From positions 1 through 64,000 of the forward strand of contig NZ_JAHZCJ010000003.1 in NCBI RefSeq assembly GCF_019422935.1: a DNA stretch of 64,000 bases, written 5' to 3'. Positions within the stretch are counted from its first letter, which is position 1, and the number at the start of each line of letters is the position of its first letter. The notes beneath the pieces were generated by a model. It did not search any database and was not told where the DNA came from. It was given only the letters and a program-made list of their open reading frames with translations. The position numbers and the translations under genes were made by a program. The DNA is from Desulfovibrio sp. Lineage in GTDB: Bacteria > Desulfobacterota > Desulfovibrionia > Desulfovibrionales > Desulfovibrionaceae. Shown here one piece after another: positions 8,251-17,010 of the stretch.

Positions 8251-8832
8251 TTAGTTATCGCCCGCTTCCGCCTCATGCCCCGGCAAAAGAATACTCGGGC
8301 TTTCAGCCTGACCCTGCCCCTTGGGGCACTGGGCCTGAAGATGGCAAATCTCGCAGCCCCCCTTGAAGGGATAGTGCGTCACCACGGCATAACGGCGCGT
8401 AAGGGTGCCGAATGCCTCGCGGTATTCAATGCCCAACGAGGCCAGCGCCTCGCGCAGCGTTTCTGTGGGGCGCGGCGAAGGCGCGCAACCGGCATCTTCC
8501 ACCTGCGGCAGGGCCTCCTGCACGGCGGCCATGCACATGAACTGGGCAAGGTTGTTGATCATAAAGCCGTCAGAGGCAGATTTGCCCCAGGCTTCATCCA
8601 CAAAATTTTCCACTTCTTCCGGCAGCCAGACAGCCAGATACGAAATTTTGCCAGCCGCAATCTCACAGACGTTCAGTTGCGGCAGCCATTCGCCCCACAG
8701 CCCCACAAGACGTTCAAGGATCGCACCGCCAAGGCGCGTTTCCTTGCTCATGGACATGAAGGCTTCCAGATCAAAGTAGGGCTGCATTTCATGCCGCCGG
8801 ATTTCATACGGTTTGCTGCTTGCCTCGCTCAC
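8251..8832 (-). CDS. Conserved hypothetical protein with C-terminal cysteine cluster
   Basis: A protein of about 193 residues that I do not recognise. The C-terminal part holds CEICHLQAQC, a compact CxxC-x5-C arrangement that could bind zinc or an iron-sulfur cluster; the rest is mostly helical and acidic. The GTG at 8832 is chosen because AAGGAG lies six bases upstream, whereas the ATG at 8853 has only a weak site. The first seven codons of the longer form would encode that same AAGGAG. Confidence 0.65.
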   Translation of the reverse strand: MSEASSKPYEIRRHEMQPYFDLEAFMSMSKETRLGGAILERLVGLWGEWLPQLNVCEIAAGKISYLAVWLPEEVENFVDEAWGKSASDGFMINNLAQFMCMAAVQEALPQVEDAGCAPSPRPTETLREALASLGIEYREAFGTLTRRYAVVTHYPFKGGCEICHLQAQCPKGQGQAESPSILLPGHEAEAGDN

Positions 8833-9212
8833 GTGTTCTCCTTGGATGCTCATTGCCTGATTAGCCCGCGCTGCCGCGCCTGGCCGTGCTTATGAGCCGC
8901 AGCAGATATTCTATCCATGCAAGGCACATCGTCAAGAGCATGTTTGTCGCAGCAAGGCTGTTGCATGGGCCGCAGAGCTAGGCTGGCGCTGCTTTTTGCG
9001 GTGATTTGATTCTTTCGCTCCAAATTTTTTACAGCGGGCCGACCGGGCATGATGCATGCGAAGCAATGCCGCCCCCTGCGCGGACAGCATGTTGCCTTTA
9101 CTTGGCAGGGCCTCTTTTTTATCATATGCAATTGCCGCACAGCTGATGTCGTTGCTAACGGAGCCTCAGCCTGCGGCCAGGCCCCTGATACCACACACCA
9201 CAAGGATGCCGC
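8833..9212. other. Intergenic region between divergent genes
   Basis: No gene is seen. The stretch has scattered AT-rich segments suited to promoters in both directions. A CCCTGC (about 9071) and GCAGGG (about 9105) pair precedes a run of six T residues, a weak terminator- or attenuator-like arrangement on the plus strand about 95 bases before the next gene. I could not support a defined RNA gene. Confidence 0.35.
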
Positions 9213-9587
9213 ATGAACAAGCCCAGTGACCACCCTGCAAAGATCCGCTATAAATATCAGATGGATGAAAACGCAAGACTGCAAACAGCCCACGGCGTTT
9301 GGGGCGGCATAAACCCGCAGGGCGAGATCGAGATGAATTTTTATCACGAAAGCGATGCCCTGCCCGCTTTCTCTGAGCAGCTGGTGGCCCCCGACGGCTC
9401 CATCGGCCACGAAATGACCCCCGGCGAGGTGGACGCGCGCGAAGTGAACCGCTGCATCCACAGCCGTGTGTTGCTCAACTACCACACGGCCCGCGCCGTG
9501 CTTGACTGGCTTGAAGACCGCGTGGCCGCCCTTGAAGAAGAAGGCGCGCATGGCATGTACGATGCAGACCTGGACATTGAGCAGTAA
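9213..9587 (+). CDS. DUF3467-like small protein
   Basis: A 124-residue acidic soluble protein. The pattern, a polar strand-rich N-terminal half (GEIEMNFYHE) followed by a helix with NYHTARAVLDWLEDRVAALEEE, resembles the DUF3467 family, small proteins of unknown function. AAGGA precedes the ATG. It lies nine bases upstream of miaB and is probably co-transcribed with it. No catalytic motif is visible. Confidence 0.55.
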   Translation: MNKPSDHPAKIRYKYQMDENARLQTAHGVWGGINPQGEIEMNFYHESDALPAFSEQLVAPDGSIGHEMTPGEVDAREVNRCIHSRVLLNYHTARAVLDWLEDRVAALEEEGAHGMYDADLDIEQ

Positions 9588-9596
9588 TACAAGATC

Positions 9597-10952
9597 ATGA
9601 TTGAAAAGACCTACCATATCATCACTTTTGGCTGTCAGATGAACGTGCACGACTCCCACTGGCTGGGGCGTGCGCTCGGCGCGCGCGGTTTTTTTGAAGC
9701 GCCGCTTGAAGACGCCCAGGTGGTGGTGGTCAATACCTGTTCCGTGCGTGAAAAGCCGGAACAAAAGGTTATGAGCACGCTTGGCCGCATCCGTCAGGTT
9801 TCGGGCGGCAACCCCGCCGTGCTGGTGTGCGTGGCCGGATGCGTGGCCCAGCAGCTTGGCGAAAGCATCTTTGAAAAAGAAAGCCAGGTGCGCCTTGTGG
9901 CGGGCAGCGACGGCATAGGTAATGCCCCGCAAGCCATTGAGCGTCTGCTGGAAAACTCCGCCCAGCGCCTCTCCCTGCTTGATTTTACAAGCCAGTATGT
10001 GGAGCGCGAGGGCACAACCGAACCCGGCGTGGTCAGCGGCTCTGTGGCTTATGCCAATATAATGCAGGGCTGCGACAATTTTTGCGCCTACTGCATTGTG
10101 CCTTTCACCCGGGGCCGCCAGAAATCGCGCAGCAGCACGGCCATTCTTGACGAATGCAAGGCGCTGATCGACAACGGCGCGAGAGAAATCACCCTGCTGG
10201 GGCAGAACGTCAATGCCTTCGGGCAGGATAAAAGCGGCGACGGCACAAGCTTTGCCGCCCTGCTGCGCAAGGTTGCCACCCTGCCGGGCCTTGAGCGCCT
10301 GCGCTACGTCACCCCGCACCCCAAGGATATGGGGCCGGAAGATATCGCCGCCTTTGCGGAGCTGCCCCAGCTCTGCCCCCGCCTGCACCTGCCCATGCAG
10401 GCAGGCTCGGACGCGGTGCTGGCCCGCATGAAGCGCCGCTACGACAGCGCGGCCTTTCTTGATCTGGTGGAGCGCCTGCGCGCCGCCCGGCCCGATCTGG
10501 CCCTCTCCACCGATCTTATCGTGGGCTTTCCCGGTGAAAGCGAGCAGGATTTTCAGGACACGCTGCTGATGATGCGCGCCAGCAACTTCATGTCCAGCTT
10601 CTCCTTTTGCTACTCCGACAGGCCGGGAACGCGGGCCTCGCTCTTCCCCGACAAAATCCCTGCAGATGTGGCCCAGGACAGGCTGTTGCGCCTCCAGGCC
10701 CTTCAGGATGAACTTGGCGCGCGTTGGTTGCAGCAGCGGGTAGGCGGCGAAACCACCTTGCTGATCGAAAATCGCAGCCCCAAGGAAGGCCAGGGGCCGG
10801 AGCCAAGCTGGCAAGGCCGCGATCCCTACGGCGCGCCCGTGCATGTGGAACTGCCGCCGCAAGTGGACCACACGGGCCGCATGGTACGGGTGAGCATTAC
10901 CGAGGCAAAGAAACACAGCCTCATGGCCCAACGATTGGGGGAACCATGGTAG
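9597..10952 (+). CDS. miaB: tRNA-2-methylthio-N6-dimethylallyladenosine synthase MiaB
   Basis: A 451-residue radical-SAM methylthiotransferase that modifies A37 of tRNAs reading UNN codons. The N-terminal MTTase domain has cluster cysteines beginning with FGCQMN (C13) and VVNTCSVREK. The radical-SAM motif is CDNFCAYC (about residue 157), followed by FTRGRQKSRS, and a C-terminal TRAM domain ends the protein. The length is normal. It overlaps the next gene by seven bases, which implies coupling. Its own ribosome-binding site is weak. Confidence 0.96.
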   Translation: MIEKTYHIITFGCQMNVHDSHWLGRALGARGFFEAPLEDAQVVVVNTCSVREKPEQKVMSTLGRIRQVSGGNPAVLVCVAGCVAQQLGESIFEKESQVRLVAGSDGIGNAPQAIERLLENSAQRLSLLDFTSQYVEREGTTEPGVVSGSVAYANIMQGCDNFCAYCIVPFTRGRQKSRSSTAILDECKALIDNGAREITLLGQNVNAFGQDKSGDGTSFAALLRKVATLPGLERLRYVTPHPKDMGPEDIAAFAELPQLCPRLHLPMQAGSDAVLARMKRRYDSAAFLDLVERLRAARPDLALSTDLIVGFPGESEQDFQDTLLMMRASNFMSSFSFCYSDRPGTRASLFPDKIPADVAQDRLLRLQALQDELGARWLQQRVGGETTLLIENRSPKEGQGPEPSWQGRDPYGAPVHVELPPQVDHTGRMVRVSITEAKKHSLMAQRLGEPW

Positions 10953-11560
10953 AAATGCGCGTTTTCGGCCTCACCATCGACCCGCAGAGCAAAACGCCCA
11001 TCGTGGTGTTGCGCGAAGCCAGCGGCGATGCCGTGCTGCCCGTCTGGGTGGGAGCCATGGAGGCCATGGCCATTTCTTTGGTACTCAACAACGAAAACCT
11101 GCCCCGCCCCCTCACGCACGACCTTTTTCTCATGACGCTCAAAGCCTTTAAGGCTGAGCTGCGCCGCGTGGAGATCAACGACCTGCGCGAAGGCACCTTC
11201 TACGCGGTGCTTGTGCTTTCCGGCCCGGAAGGCAGAACCCGTGTGGACTGCCGCCCCTCGGACGCCATTGCCCTTGCCATGCGCGCAGGGGCACCCATTC
11301 TGGTGGAAGAGGAAGTACTGCGCCTTTCTGCCGAGGAGCAGCAACGGGCAGAACAAAGCACTGCCGTGGAAGTTACCACGCCGATTCCTGATGCCGCCAC
11401 AGACATGGTACGCCGCGTCGGTGCCCAAAAAGAGGCGGATATGCTGGGCGGCGCCCTGTTGCGCCACGGCGAGCTGCCCCCCTCCCTCTCCGCGGATGAA
11501 GAAACCCGATACCGCGAGATGCTGCGTTCTCTTGACCCGGTTTCACGCCGCAAGATGTAA
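10946..11560 (+). CDS. DUF151 bifunctional nuclease-family protein
   Basis: A 204-residue protein of the BFN/DUF151 family. Its N-terminus is typical (VFGLTIDPQSKTPIVVLRE, then VLPVWVGAMEAMAI) and the core carries DCRPSDAIALAMRAGAPILV. Some members have been reported to have DNase/RNase activity, but the function is not settled. The start at 10946 lies inside the last codons of miaB; a longer open frame from 10724 is only a shadow of miaB. The 60-residue C-terminal tail beyond the domain is less conserved-looking. Confidence 0.88.
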   Translation: MVEMRVFGLTIDPQSKTPIVVLREASGDAVLPVWVGAMEAMAISLVLNNENLPRPLTHDLFLMTLKAFKAELRRVEINDLREGTFYAVLVLSGPEGRTRVDCRPSDAIALAMRAGAPILVEEEVLRLSAEEQQRAEQSTAVEVTTPIPDAATDMVRRVGAQKEADMLGGALLRHGELPPSLSADEETRYREMLRSLDPVSRRKM

Positions 11561-11874
11561 CCAGCCGCAACAATTCTCTTTATCCTTACCACACCGCCGC
11601 TTGTATGGATGTGCGTGGGTTTGGGCATCTTCTGTTTTCCCCATTTTTCGCACAGGTAGCTCTTTTCAGGGGCGATACGGCAGTTCTTGCGGGCAAGCCT
11701 GCACCCGGCAAATCCAGTTTTTTCCAGAACTCTAAAAATATTCTAAATAAAAAACGTCTCACCAACTGGCTAAAATCATGAATAAAATTTTTCAGCCCGC
11801 GCCAATAGCCGATTTCAGGTCCCTAAAGATATAGCGCCTTGCTCCGATTATTAGCAGCAATGGGGAAGCGAACC
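11561..11874. other. Intergenic region, no gene seen
   Basis: About 310 bases between two same-strand genes. It becomes AT-rich towards its right half (11735-11800), consistent with a promoter for the zinc-ribbon gene, but I cannot define boxes with confidence. No terminator with a T-tail was found after the DUF151 gene. Confidence 0.4.
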
Positions 11875-12273
11875 ATGCTGCACTATCGACTATTCAAAGA
11901 AATCAACGACCTTTTTGCCTCTGGGCATGTCGAACAGGCCCGCCGCCTGCTCATGGAAGTGCAGTCGCGCAGCATAGCCCTGCACGATGAGCTCAACCTG
12001 TTGCAGACCCGCCTGAAGACCCTTGAAGAAGTCGTTGAGCTTGCCAGCAACCTGTTCCGCCGCAACGGCCTCTACTGGCTCAAGGCCAAGGACATAAATC
12101 TTGGGCCGTTCTGCCCGCGCTGCTACGAAAACGAGGGAGGCCTCATCCGCCTTGAACGGGCAGATGGCACGCTGCACTGTCCATACTGCCATGCAGTTCT
12201 CTCCTGCCCGCCGGAATTCTGCGGCAGCGAGGATGCGCAGCCACGTGCGCGCATAATCCCCTTTGCCAATTAG
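11875..12273 (+). CDS. Small zinc-ribbon protein with N-terminal coiled coil
   Basis: A 132-residue protein starting MLHYRLFKEI. Residues about 1-60 form a charged, leucine-spaced helix, probably coiled coil. A zinc-ribbon follows: FCPRCYENEG near residue 80 and CPYCHAVLSC near residue 103, a treble of CxxC pairs. The function is unknown; such proteins often scaffold or bind nucleic acid. GGGGAAG eight bases upstream supports this ATG over the one at 11860. A terminator follows at 12301. Confidence 0.65.
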   Translation: MLHYRLFKEINDLFASGHVEQARRLLMEVQSRSIALHDELNLLQTRLKTLEEVVELASNLFRRNGLYWLKAKDINLGPFCPRCYENEGGLIRLERADGTLHCPYCHAVLSCPPEFCGSEDAQPRARIIPFAN

Positions 12274-12300
12274 GTTGATTCTGACAAATCAGACACATAA

Positions 12301-12338
12301 ACACCTTGCCGCCGTGACCAGCGACAAGGTGTTTTTTT
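12301..12338 (+). terminator. Intrinsic terminator after the zinc-ribbon gene
   Basis: ACACCTTG (12301-12308) pairs with CAAGGTGT (12325-12332) and is followed by seven T residues, 28 bases past the stop codon. Confidence 0.85.
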
Positions 12339-12502
12339 ATGGAGGACAAGCTATTACGCCCAGTCACGACAGGCATTCATCAAATTTCACGGCCCTGTTT
12401 TCTTGCGCAAGCCCGCTCCAGCGGGTATAGTGCTTTTACGGAAGCCACTGCCTGCCCTTTCTGCTGGCAGCTTTTCAACTGGTTATTCCGACAAGGACAA
12501 GC

Positions 12503-14074
12503 ATGACCCGCCCACGGCAGATCCATGTTCTTCTTCTCAGCGAAAGCGAATCAATGGCCGCTCTGGACAGACGCGCTCTGCGCGAAGTCGGGGTTGACCG
12601 CATTGAAGGTCTGACCTCCGGCGTGGCGGCAGCGCGCATGTTGGCTGGCCTTGACGAATTTCCCCCTTCTTTCAAGCCCGATGTGGTCATCTGCTCGCAG
12701 CGCCTTTCTGACATGGACGGCGAACAGTTCTGCGCCATCCTGCGCCTGCACCCCCTGCTGCTCGACATGCCCGTACTGCTGATTCTGCCCCACGACAGCG
12801 AGGTGGAGCAACTCCGCACACTTGGCTGCGGCGCAAGCGCACTCATATCAAGGCCGTACTCCTTCAGCCAGCTCAAGGCCCATCTTGATTTTCTGGCCAA
12901 CTCGCGTTCTTCGCTTGATGATCTGGAAAAAGCCGCCCACCTTGCAGACACCAGAGCCTTTGACGAGGCCGTGGCCACCTACGGTATCCTGCTCAAGCCC
13001 ATTCGCCAGCCTGAAGACTATTTCCGCGTGGGCATGCAGTGCCTTGAACAGCGCAAATGGAACAGCGCCATCAATGCCTTCCAGCGGGCCATGCGTGGCG
13101 CGCTTATTCAGGGCAAGGCGGAGTTGGGCATGGCTGCGGCGTGGAAGGGCAAGGGCGACATGGCCCGCTACCGCCACTATCTTTCGCTGGCGGCAGCCAC
13201 ATTCGTGCGCGCGCGGCAGTGGAACCGCGCCCGCGCTGTCTATGCCCGCATGCTTCAGGAAGATCCCGCAGCGCGCAGCCCGTTTTTGTCCGAGGCCTTG
13301 CAGCAGATACGCCAGGGCAACTTTGATTTTGCAGCAGGAATTTTGGCTCAGGGGTACGAAATCACGCCCAGAGAGCAGATCAGTGAGCGCATGGCTCAGA
13401 TATGCCTTGCAACAGATACCCCGGACGACATGCTGAAAAGCATGGAAGCCTGCCTTGAACAGGCCTTGGGCGCTGACGCCGAAGCCTTGAGCGCAGAAAT
13501 CCGCACCACCCTTGAAACCCTGACCCGCGAGGCCGAGGCCAAAAAAATTGAGGACGCGGCAGAACGCCAGTGGCGGGCAGGCCGTCAGGCCGCCAGGGAG
13601 CGCGGAGACGCAGAAGGCACGCCCGCAGAATGGGCAAATGACCCTCTGATGCAGGTGGGTCAGGCGCAAATGGGCAATGTGCAGGCCAATCAGGCTCAGA
13701 CCGCAGGCGTGGCCCCCCAGGCTGGTGCGCGGCAGCACGGGCAGATTGGCATTGCCCTTGCCGACGAGGACGAACCGGATACACCATCCCAGCAGGGTTC
13801 TGCCGCCAGAGCAGGTAATCTGCGCGCCGGGCAGGGTGCCTCCTCGCCAGTCATCCCCTTGTGGGGGGAGCATGAGGGCGCAGCCCAGGCAACGCAGAAC
13901 ACCCGCACCACGCAGGAGGCGCAGCCTGCCATTTCAGGCAATACCCCCATCCCGCCGCTGCTCGACCCTCTCGCGCGGGGCAAAAGTTCCGGAAGCCTGA
14001 TTGGCGGCAAAAGCAGCCTCACGGACATGATGTCCATAGTAAAATTTACATGGAAGCAGGCCTTCCGCAAATAG
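12503..14074 (+). CDS. Pseudo-receiver domain protein with TPR-like region
   Basis: A 523-residue cytoplasmic protein. Residues about 7-125 have the response-regulator receiver fold, but the acidic pocket is degraded: LLSESES stands where two acidic residues are expected and the acceptor Asp position in DVVICSQRLSDMDG is a serine or glutamine, so phosphorylation is unlikely. Residues about 145-330 form TPR-like helical repeats (EQRKWNSAINAFQRAM, ARQWNRARAVYARML). Residues about 370-500 are low-complexity, rich in Gln, Ala and Gly, and probably disordered. It looks like a protein-interaction scaffold. It stands alone between two terminators. Confidence 0.75.
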   Translation: MTRPRQIHVLLLSESESMAALDRRALREVGVDRIEGLTSGVAAARMLAGLDEFPPSFKPDVVICSQRLSDMDGEQFCAILRLHPLLLDMPVLLILPHDSEVEQLRTLGCGASALISRPYSFSQLKAHLDFLANSRSSLDDLEKAAHLADTRAFDEAVATYGILLKPIRQPEDYFRVGMQCLEQRKWNSAINAFQRAMRGALIQGKAELGMAAAWKGKGDMARYRHYLSLAAATFVRARQWNRARAVYARMLQEDPAARSPFLSEALQQIRQGNFDFAAGILAQGYEITPREQISERMAQICLATDTPDDMLKSMEACLEQALGADAEALSAEIRTTLETLTREAEAKKIEDAAERQWRAGRQAARERGDAEGTPAEWANDPLMQVGQAQMGNVQANQAQTAGVAPQAGARQHGQIGIALADEDEPDTPSQQGSAARAGNLRAGQGASSPVIPLWGEHEGAAQATQNTRTTQEAQPAISGNTPIPPLLDPLARGKSSGSLIGGKSSLTDMMSIVKFTWKQAFRK

Positions 14075-14118
14075 CGAAGGCCTGACGGTATTCTTTCACC
14101 AGCATCGCCAGTATTGAA

Positions 14119-14157
14119 GAGGCGCAGGCGGGTTTTGCCCGTCTGCGCCTCTTTTTT
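14119..14157 (+). terminator. Intrinsic terminator after the pseudo-receiver gene
   Basis: A 14-base stem with one G-T wobble (GAGGCGCAGGCGGG with CCCGTCTGCGCCTC) and a TTTTG loop, followed by six T residues. It lies between convergent genes and may also affect the MATE gene ending at 14182. Confidence 0.9.
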
Positions 14158-14181
14158 ACACCCGCACCACTTGATGCAGCC

Positions 14182-15588
14182 CTAACGCTTCACGCGCTGG
14201 AGCATGTCTTCGGTTGTAAGCGAGTGCAGATGCCGCACCCGCCAGAGGTAACATGCCGCCCCGAATCCCAGGGCCACGATGTAGGCAATCCAAAAGCCCG
14301 CCGCCCCCATCGAGGGGACCAGAAGGTTTGTACGTGCCAGGGCAAAACCTAAGGGCAGCCCGATAATCCAGTAGGCCCCAAAACAGATGACGGAAATAAT
14401 CCGCGTATCGTTATGCCCGCGCAGAATGCCTATGCCCGTCACCTGCAAGCCGTCCACAATCTGGTAGGCGGCTTGATAAAGCAGGAGTTGCATGGCCAGG
14501 GCGGCCACCGCCGCATCCTGGGTATAAATAGCCACAATGCTATGGCGGAACAGCACGGTAAGCGTGGCAATGAGCAGCGCAAAAACAACGCTCAGGGTCA
14601 GGGCCGTGCGGGCCACAATCTTGGCGCGCTCGGCCTGTTGCGCCCCAAGGTAGCGGCCAACGCGTATGGTTGCCGTCATGCTGATGGAAAGCGGCACCAT
14701 GAACACCAACGCGCCAAAGTTAAGGGCAATCTGGTGACCAGCCACCATGACCGTACCCAAAGGAGCCAGCAAAATAGCGCTGAGGGCAAAGAGCGAAACT
14801 TCAAAAAACAGGGCCAACGCACCGGGAAAACCAATACGGAATACCCGCAAGACCAGCGCCCCGTCAAAGCGTGGCTCTTCTGCGCTGCCGCGGCGAAACA
14901 GGGGCGCAAACAGCGGCCCCAGGCATTTATACTGAGGGTCGCGGCGCAGATAATACAGCATGCACAGGCCCATGAACCAGAAGCTGATGGCAGAGGCCAC
15001 GCCGCAGCCCACCCCGCCAAGCTCCGGCAAGCCGAACTTGCCGTAAATAAAAACGTAGTTGCAGGGAACATTGAGCGCCAGCCCGAGCAGGCCTATGACC
15101 ATGGCAGGCCGAGTGCGGGAAAAGCCCTCAAGAAAGCTGCGCAGGTTCACAAAAAACAGAAATCCCGGCAGCCCCCACATGATGGCGCGCAGATACGCCC
15201 CGGCCATGTCTGCAAGCGCGGGCTCAAGCCCAAAAAGATCCAGATGGAACGAGACCGCGTAATAAAAGCTCACCAGCACAACGCTCATGGCTAGGGTAAG
15301 CCACAAGCCCTGCCGCAGCAGATGCGCCGCACGGTCAGGCCGCCCGGAACCCACCAGTTGCGCGCTTAAGGGGGAGAGCGCCAGCAGACAGCCAATGCCA
15401 AGCAGGGCCACAGGGGCCCATATGGAACCCGCAACGGCCACAGCGGCCAGAGCCTGGGCGCTGTAAAGCCCGCTCATGGCAGTATCGGCAAAGGTCATGC
15501 CCGTTTGCGAAAGCTGGGCAATGAAGATGGGCAGCCCCACCGCGTAAAAACGGCGGGCCTCGGAAAGGGAGAATATTTTTTCAAACAT
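14182..15588 (-). CDS. MATE-family multidrug/metabolite exporter
   Basis: A 468-residue integral membrane protein with twelve hydrophobic segments in two six-helix halves, the MATE (NorM-like) layout. It would export cationic drugs or metabolites in exchange for Na+ or H+. The N-terminal half carries LPIFIAQLSQTGMTFADTAM, typical of the first helix, including the LxxxxMxxxDTxM pattern. A GAGAA precedes the ATG. The substrate is unknown. The structured element at 15775-16080 lies upstream. Confidence 0.9.
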   Translation of the reverse strand: MFEKIFSLSEARRFYAVGLPIFIAQLSQTGMTFADTAMSGLYSAQALAAVAVAGSIWAPVALLGIGCLLALSPLSAQLVGSGRPDRAAHLLRQGLWLTLAMSVVLVSFYYAVSFHLDLFGLEPALADMAGAYLRAIMWGLPGFLFFVNLRSFLEGFSRTRPAMVIGLLGLALNVPCNYVFIYGKFGLPELGGVGCGVASAISFWFMGLCMLYYLRRDPQYKCLGPLFAPLFRRGSAEEPRFDGALVLRVFRIGFPGALALFFEVSLFALSAILLAPLGTVMVAGHQIALNFGALVFMVPLSISMTATIRVGRYLGAQQAERAKIVARTALTLSVVFALLIATLTVLFRHSIVAIYTQDAAVAALAMQLLLYQAAYQIVDGLQVTGIGILRGHNDTRIISVICFGAYWIIGLPLGFALARTNLLVPSMGAAGFWIAYIVALGFGAACYLWRVRHLHSLTTEDMLQRVKR

Positions 15589-15774
15589 AGGGTTCTCGCA
15601 GGTGATCCATGGCGGGCGTCAGAGCCAGCGCCAGAGCAAGCCGGAAGAGTCCGGGGTAAAACGTGTTCCGTCCGCGCCGCAACGCGCGAAACATGGGGAG
15701 GCAAAGGGCTACGGGCCGGGTTTGCCCTGCCTGGCTATAGCAGTTAACTCATTTCATTCGTAACCTGCTTCAGG

Positions 15775-16080
15775 GGTTGTCTCTAAATAAATGATTTTGT
15801 GCCAAGGGCAAGGAAAAAGGCTTTTTTTACGAAAGGAGTGTACTCGCTTTAGCCGTTGCGACAAAGGAAGCTACGGATGCTTCAAGCGTTGTGACGCAGG
15901 AAACTACGCTTGAAGACAGCACGCGTAACGACACGGTTTCATCGTTGCAATCGCTGTCGCCATCCGTAGGCCCTTCGGCAACGGCTGCCGCGAAGACAGC
16001 AGCGCTTACGGTACATGACTGGAGTAAAAAATGGCCTTTTGACGCAGCCAGTTGGCCAAAAGAATTATTTAGAAACAGCC
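15775..16080. repeat. 306-bp nested inverted-repeat element (possible structured RNA or MITE-like repeat)
   Basis: The ends are imperfect inverted repeats of about 70 bases (15775-15843 and 16011-16080), with 14 of the outermost 16 bases matching. Inside, perfect complementary pairs nest without crossing: GCCGTTGC 15852-15859 with GCAACGGC 15978-15985; CTACGGATG 15871-15879 with CATCCGTAG 15961-15969; CTTCAAGCG 15880-15888 with CGCTTGAAG 15907-15915; and ACAGC 15916-15920 with GCTGT 15953-15957, extended by AACGA/TCGTT. The result is one long stem ending in a two-armed junction. Two 22-base near-repeats sit at 15854-15875 and 15887-15908. No credible gene is present. It abuts the mqnD stop codon. 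Its nature is unknown. Confidence 0.75.
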
Positions 16081-16926
16081 CTAGCGCAAAAACAGCCCTT
16101 CAGAAGGCAGGGTCTTGCCCATGATATCTGCGGCACGCCCCACAAGGGATTGAATGGCAGCTCGCCCCGCCGGGCCGAGATCAAGGCTGAAATCCGTCAC
16201 AAAGGTCTTGATATGGGCGCTGGTGACGCTTTCTTCCATTTCCTGCGCATGCGAACGGATAAATTCGCGCGAATCATCAGGGTGCGCGTTGGCGTAAGCC
16301 AGGCTGGCAGTAATGGTATTCTGCACGCGCCGGGCAAGGGGTATGGGCAGGTCGCGCCGCACGGCAATGGCCCCCAGCGGCAGCGGCAGAGAAAACTCCG
16401 CCTCCCACCACTGCCCCAGATCAAGCAGTTTTACAAGCCCCTGCCGGGCGTAGGTAAAACGCCCCTCGTGGATGATCAGACCAAGATCAGCCTCGCCGTT
16501 GCTCACGGCAGACATAACGTCGCTGAACAGCATCTCCTTGCGCGGCCCCTGAAAACCGCCGTGCAGGGTCAGCAGCAGGTTGGCCGTGGTCAGGAGGCCG
16601 GGCACGGCCACCGTGGCATTGCGCCAGTCTTCGGGCTTGAGGTTTTTGCGCGCCACCACAAGGGGGCCGCAGCCCCAACCAAGGGCAGCGCCCGAAGACA
16701 TCAGGGCATAATCCTGCATGATCTCGGTGGTTGCGCCAAGCGACATTTTGGTGACGTCCAGCGCCTTTTGCCGGGCAAGGTTGTTCAGTTCTTCCACATC
16801 GGCCATATGCGGCGTGATGGGCGCGGGAACAGGCACCAGCCCATGCAGCATGGCATGAAAAATATAGGTATCGTTGGGGCAGGGCGAAAGACCGAATGAC
16901 AGATTTGGCGGCGGCAAGGCAGACAT
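16081..16926 (-). CDS. mqnD: 1,4-dihydroxy-6-naphthoate synthase MqnD
   Basis: A 281-residue periplasmic-binding-protein-like lyase that converts cyclic dehypoxanthine futalosine to 1,4-dihydroxy-6-naphthoate in the futalosine menaquinone pathway. The diagnostic N-terminal motif SPCPNDTYIFHA is present, with a later VSNGEADLGLIIHEGRFTY stretch. The ATG at 16926 has GAGGAAAAA upstream; a longer frame to 16995 overlaps the divergent promoter region. It is divergent from mqnE across 84 bases, so a shared promoter region is likely. Confidence 0.92.
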   Translation of the reverse strand: MSALPPPNLSFGLSPCPNDTYIFHAMLHGLVPVPAPITPHMADVEELNNLARQKALDVTKMSLGATTEIMQDYALMSSGAALGWGCGPLVVARKNLKPEDWRNATVAVPGLLTTANLLLTLHGGFQGPRKEMLFSDVMSAVSNGEADLGLIIHEGRFTYARQGLVKLLDLGQWWEAEFSLPLPLGAIAVRRDLPIPLARRVQNTITASLAYANAHPDDSREFIRSHAQEMEESVTSAHIKTFVTDFSLDLGPAGRAAIQSLVGRAADIMGKTLPSEGLFLR

Positions 16927-17010
16927 TTTTTCCTCACGTTGACAGTGTGCGGCGGCGGGGCTTAATCTGCGAGCGGCATTTTGCCCCCAATCCATGCACA
17001 GGATTCAGAT

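Noticed and set aside
8850..10931. 693-codon open frame antisense to miaB
   Set aside because: It is the mirror of a well-conserved gene in GC-rich DNA. Its composition is rich in His, Gly and Ala, and it lacks any domain.
15891..16124. 77-codon open frame inside the inverted-repeat element
   Set aside because: It is made largely of the self-complementary arms and internal repeats, runs into mqnD antisense, and has no ribosome-binding site.
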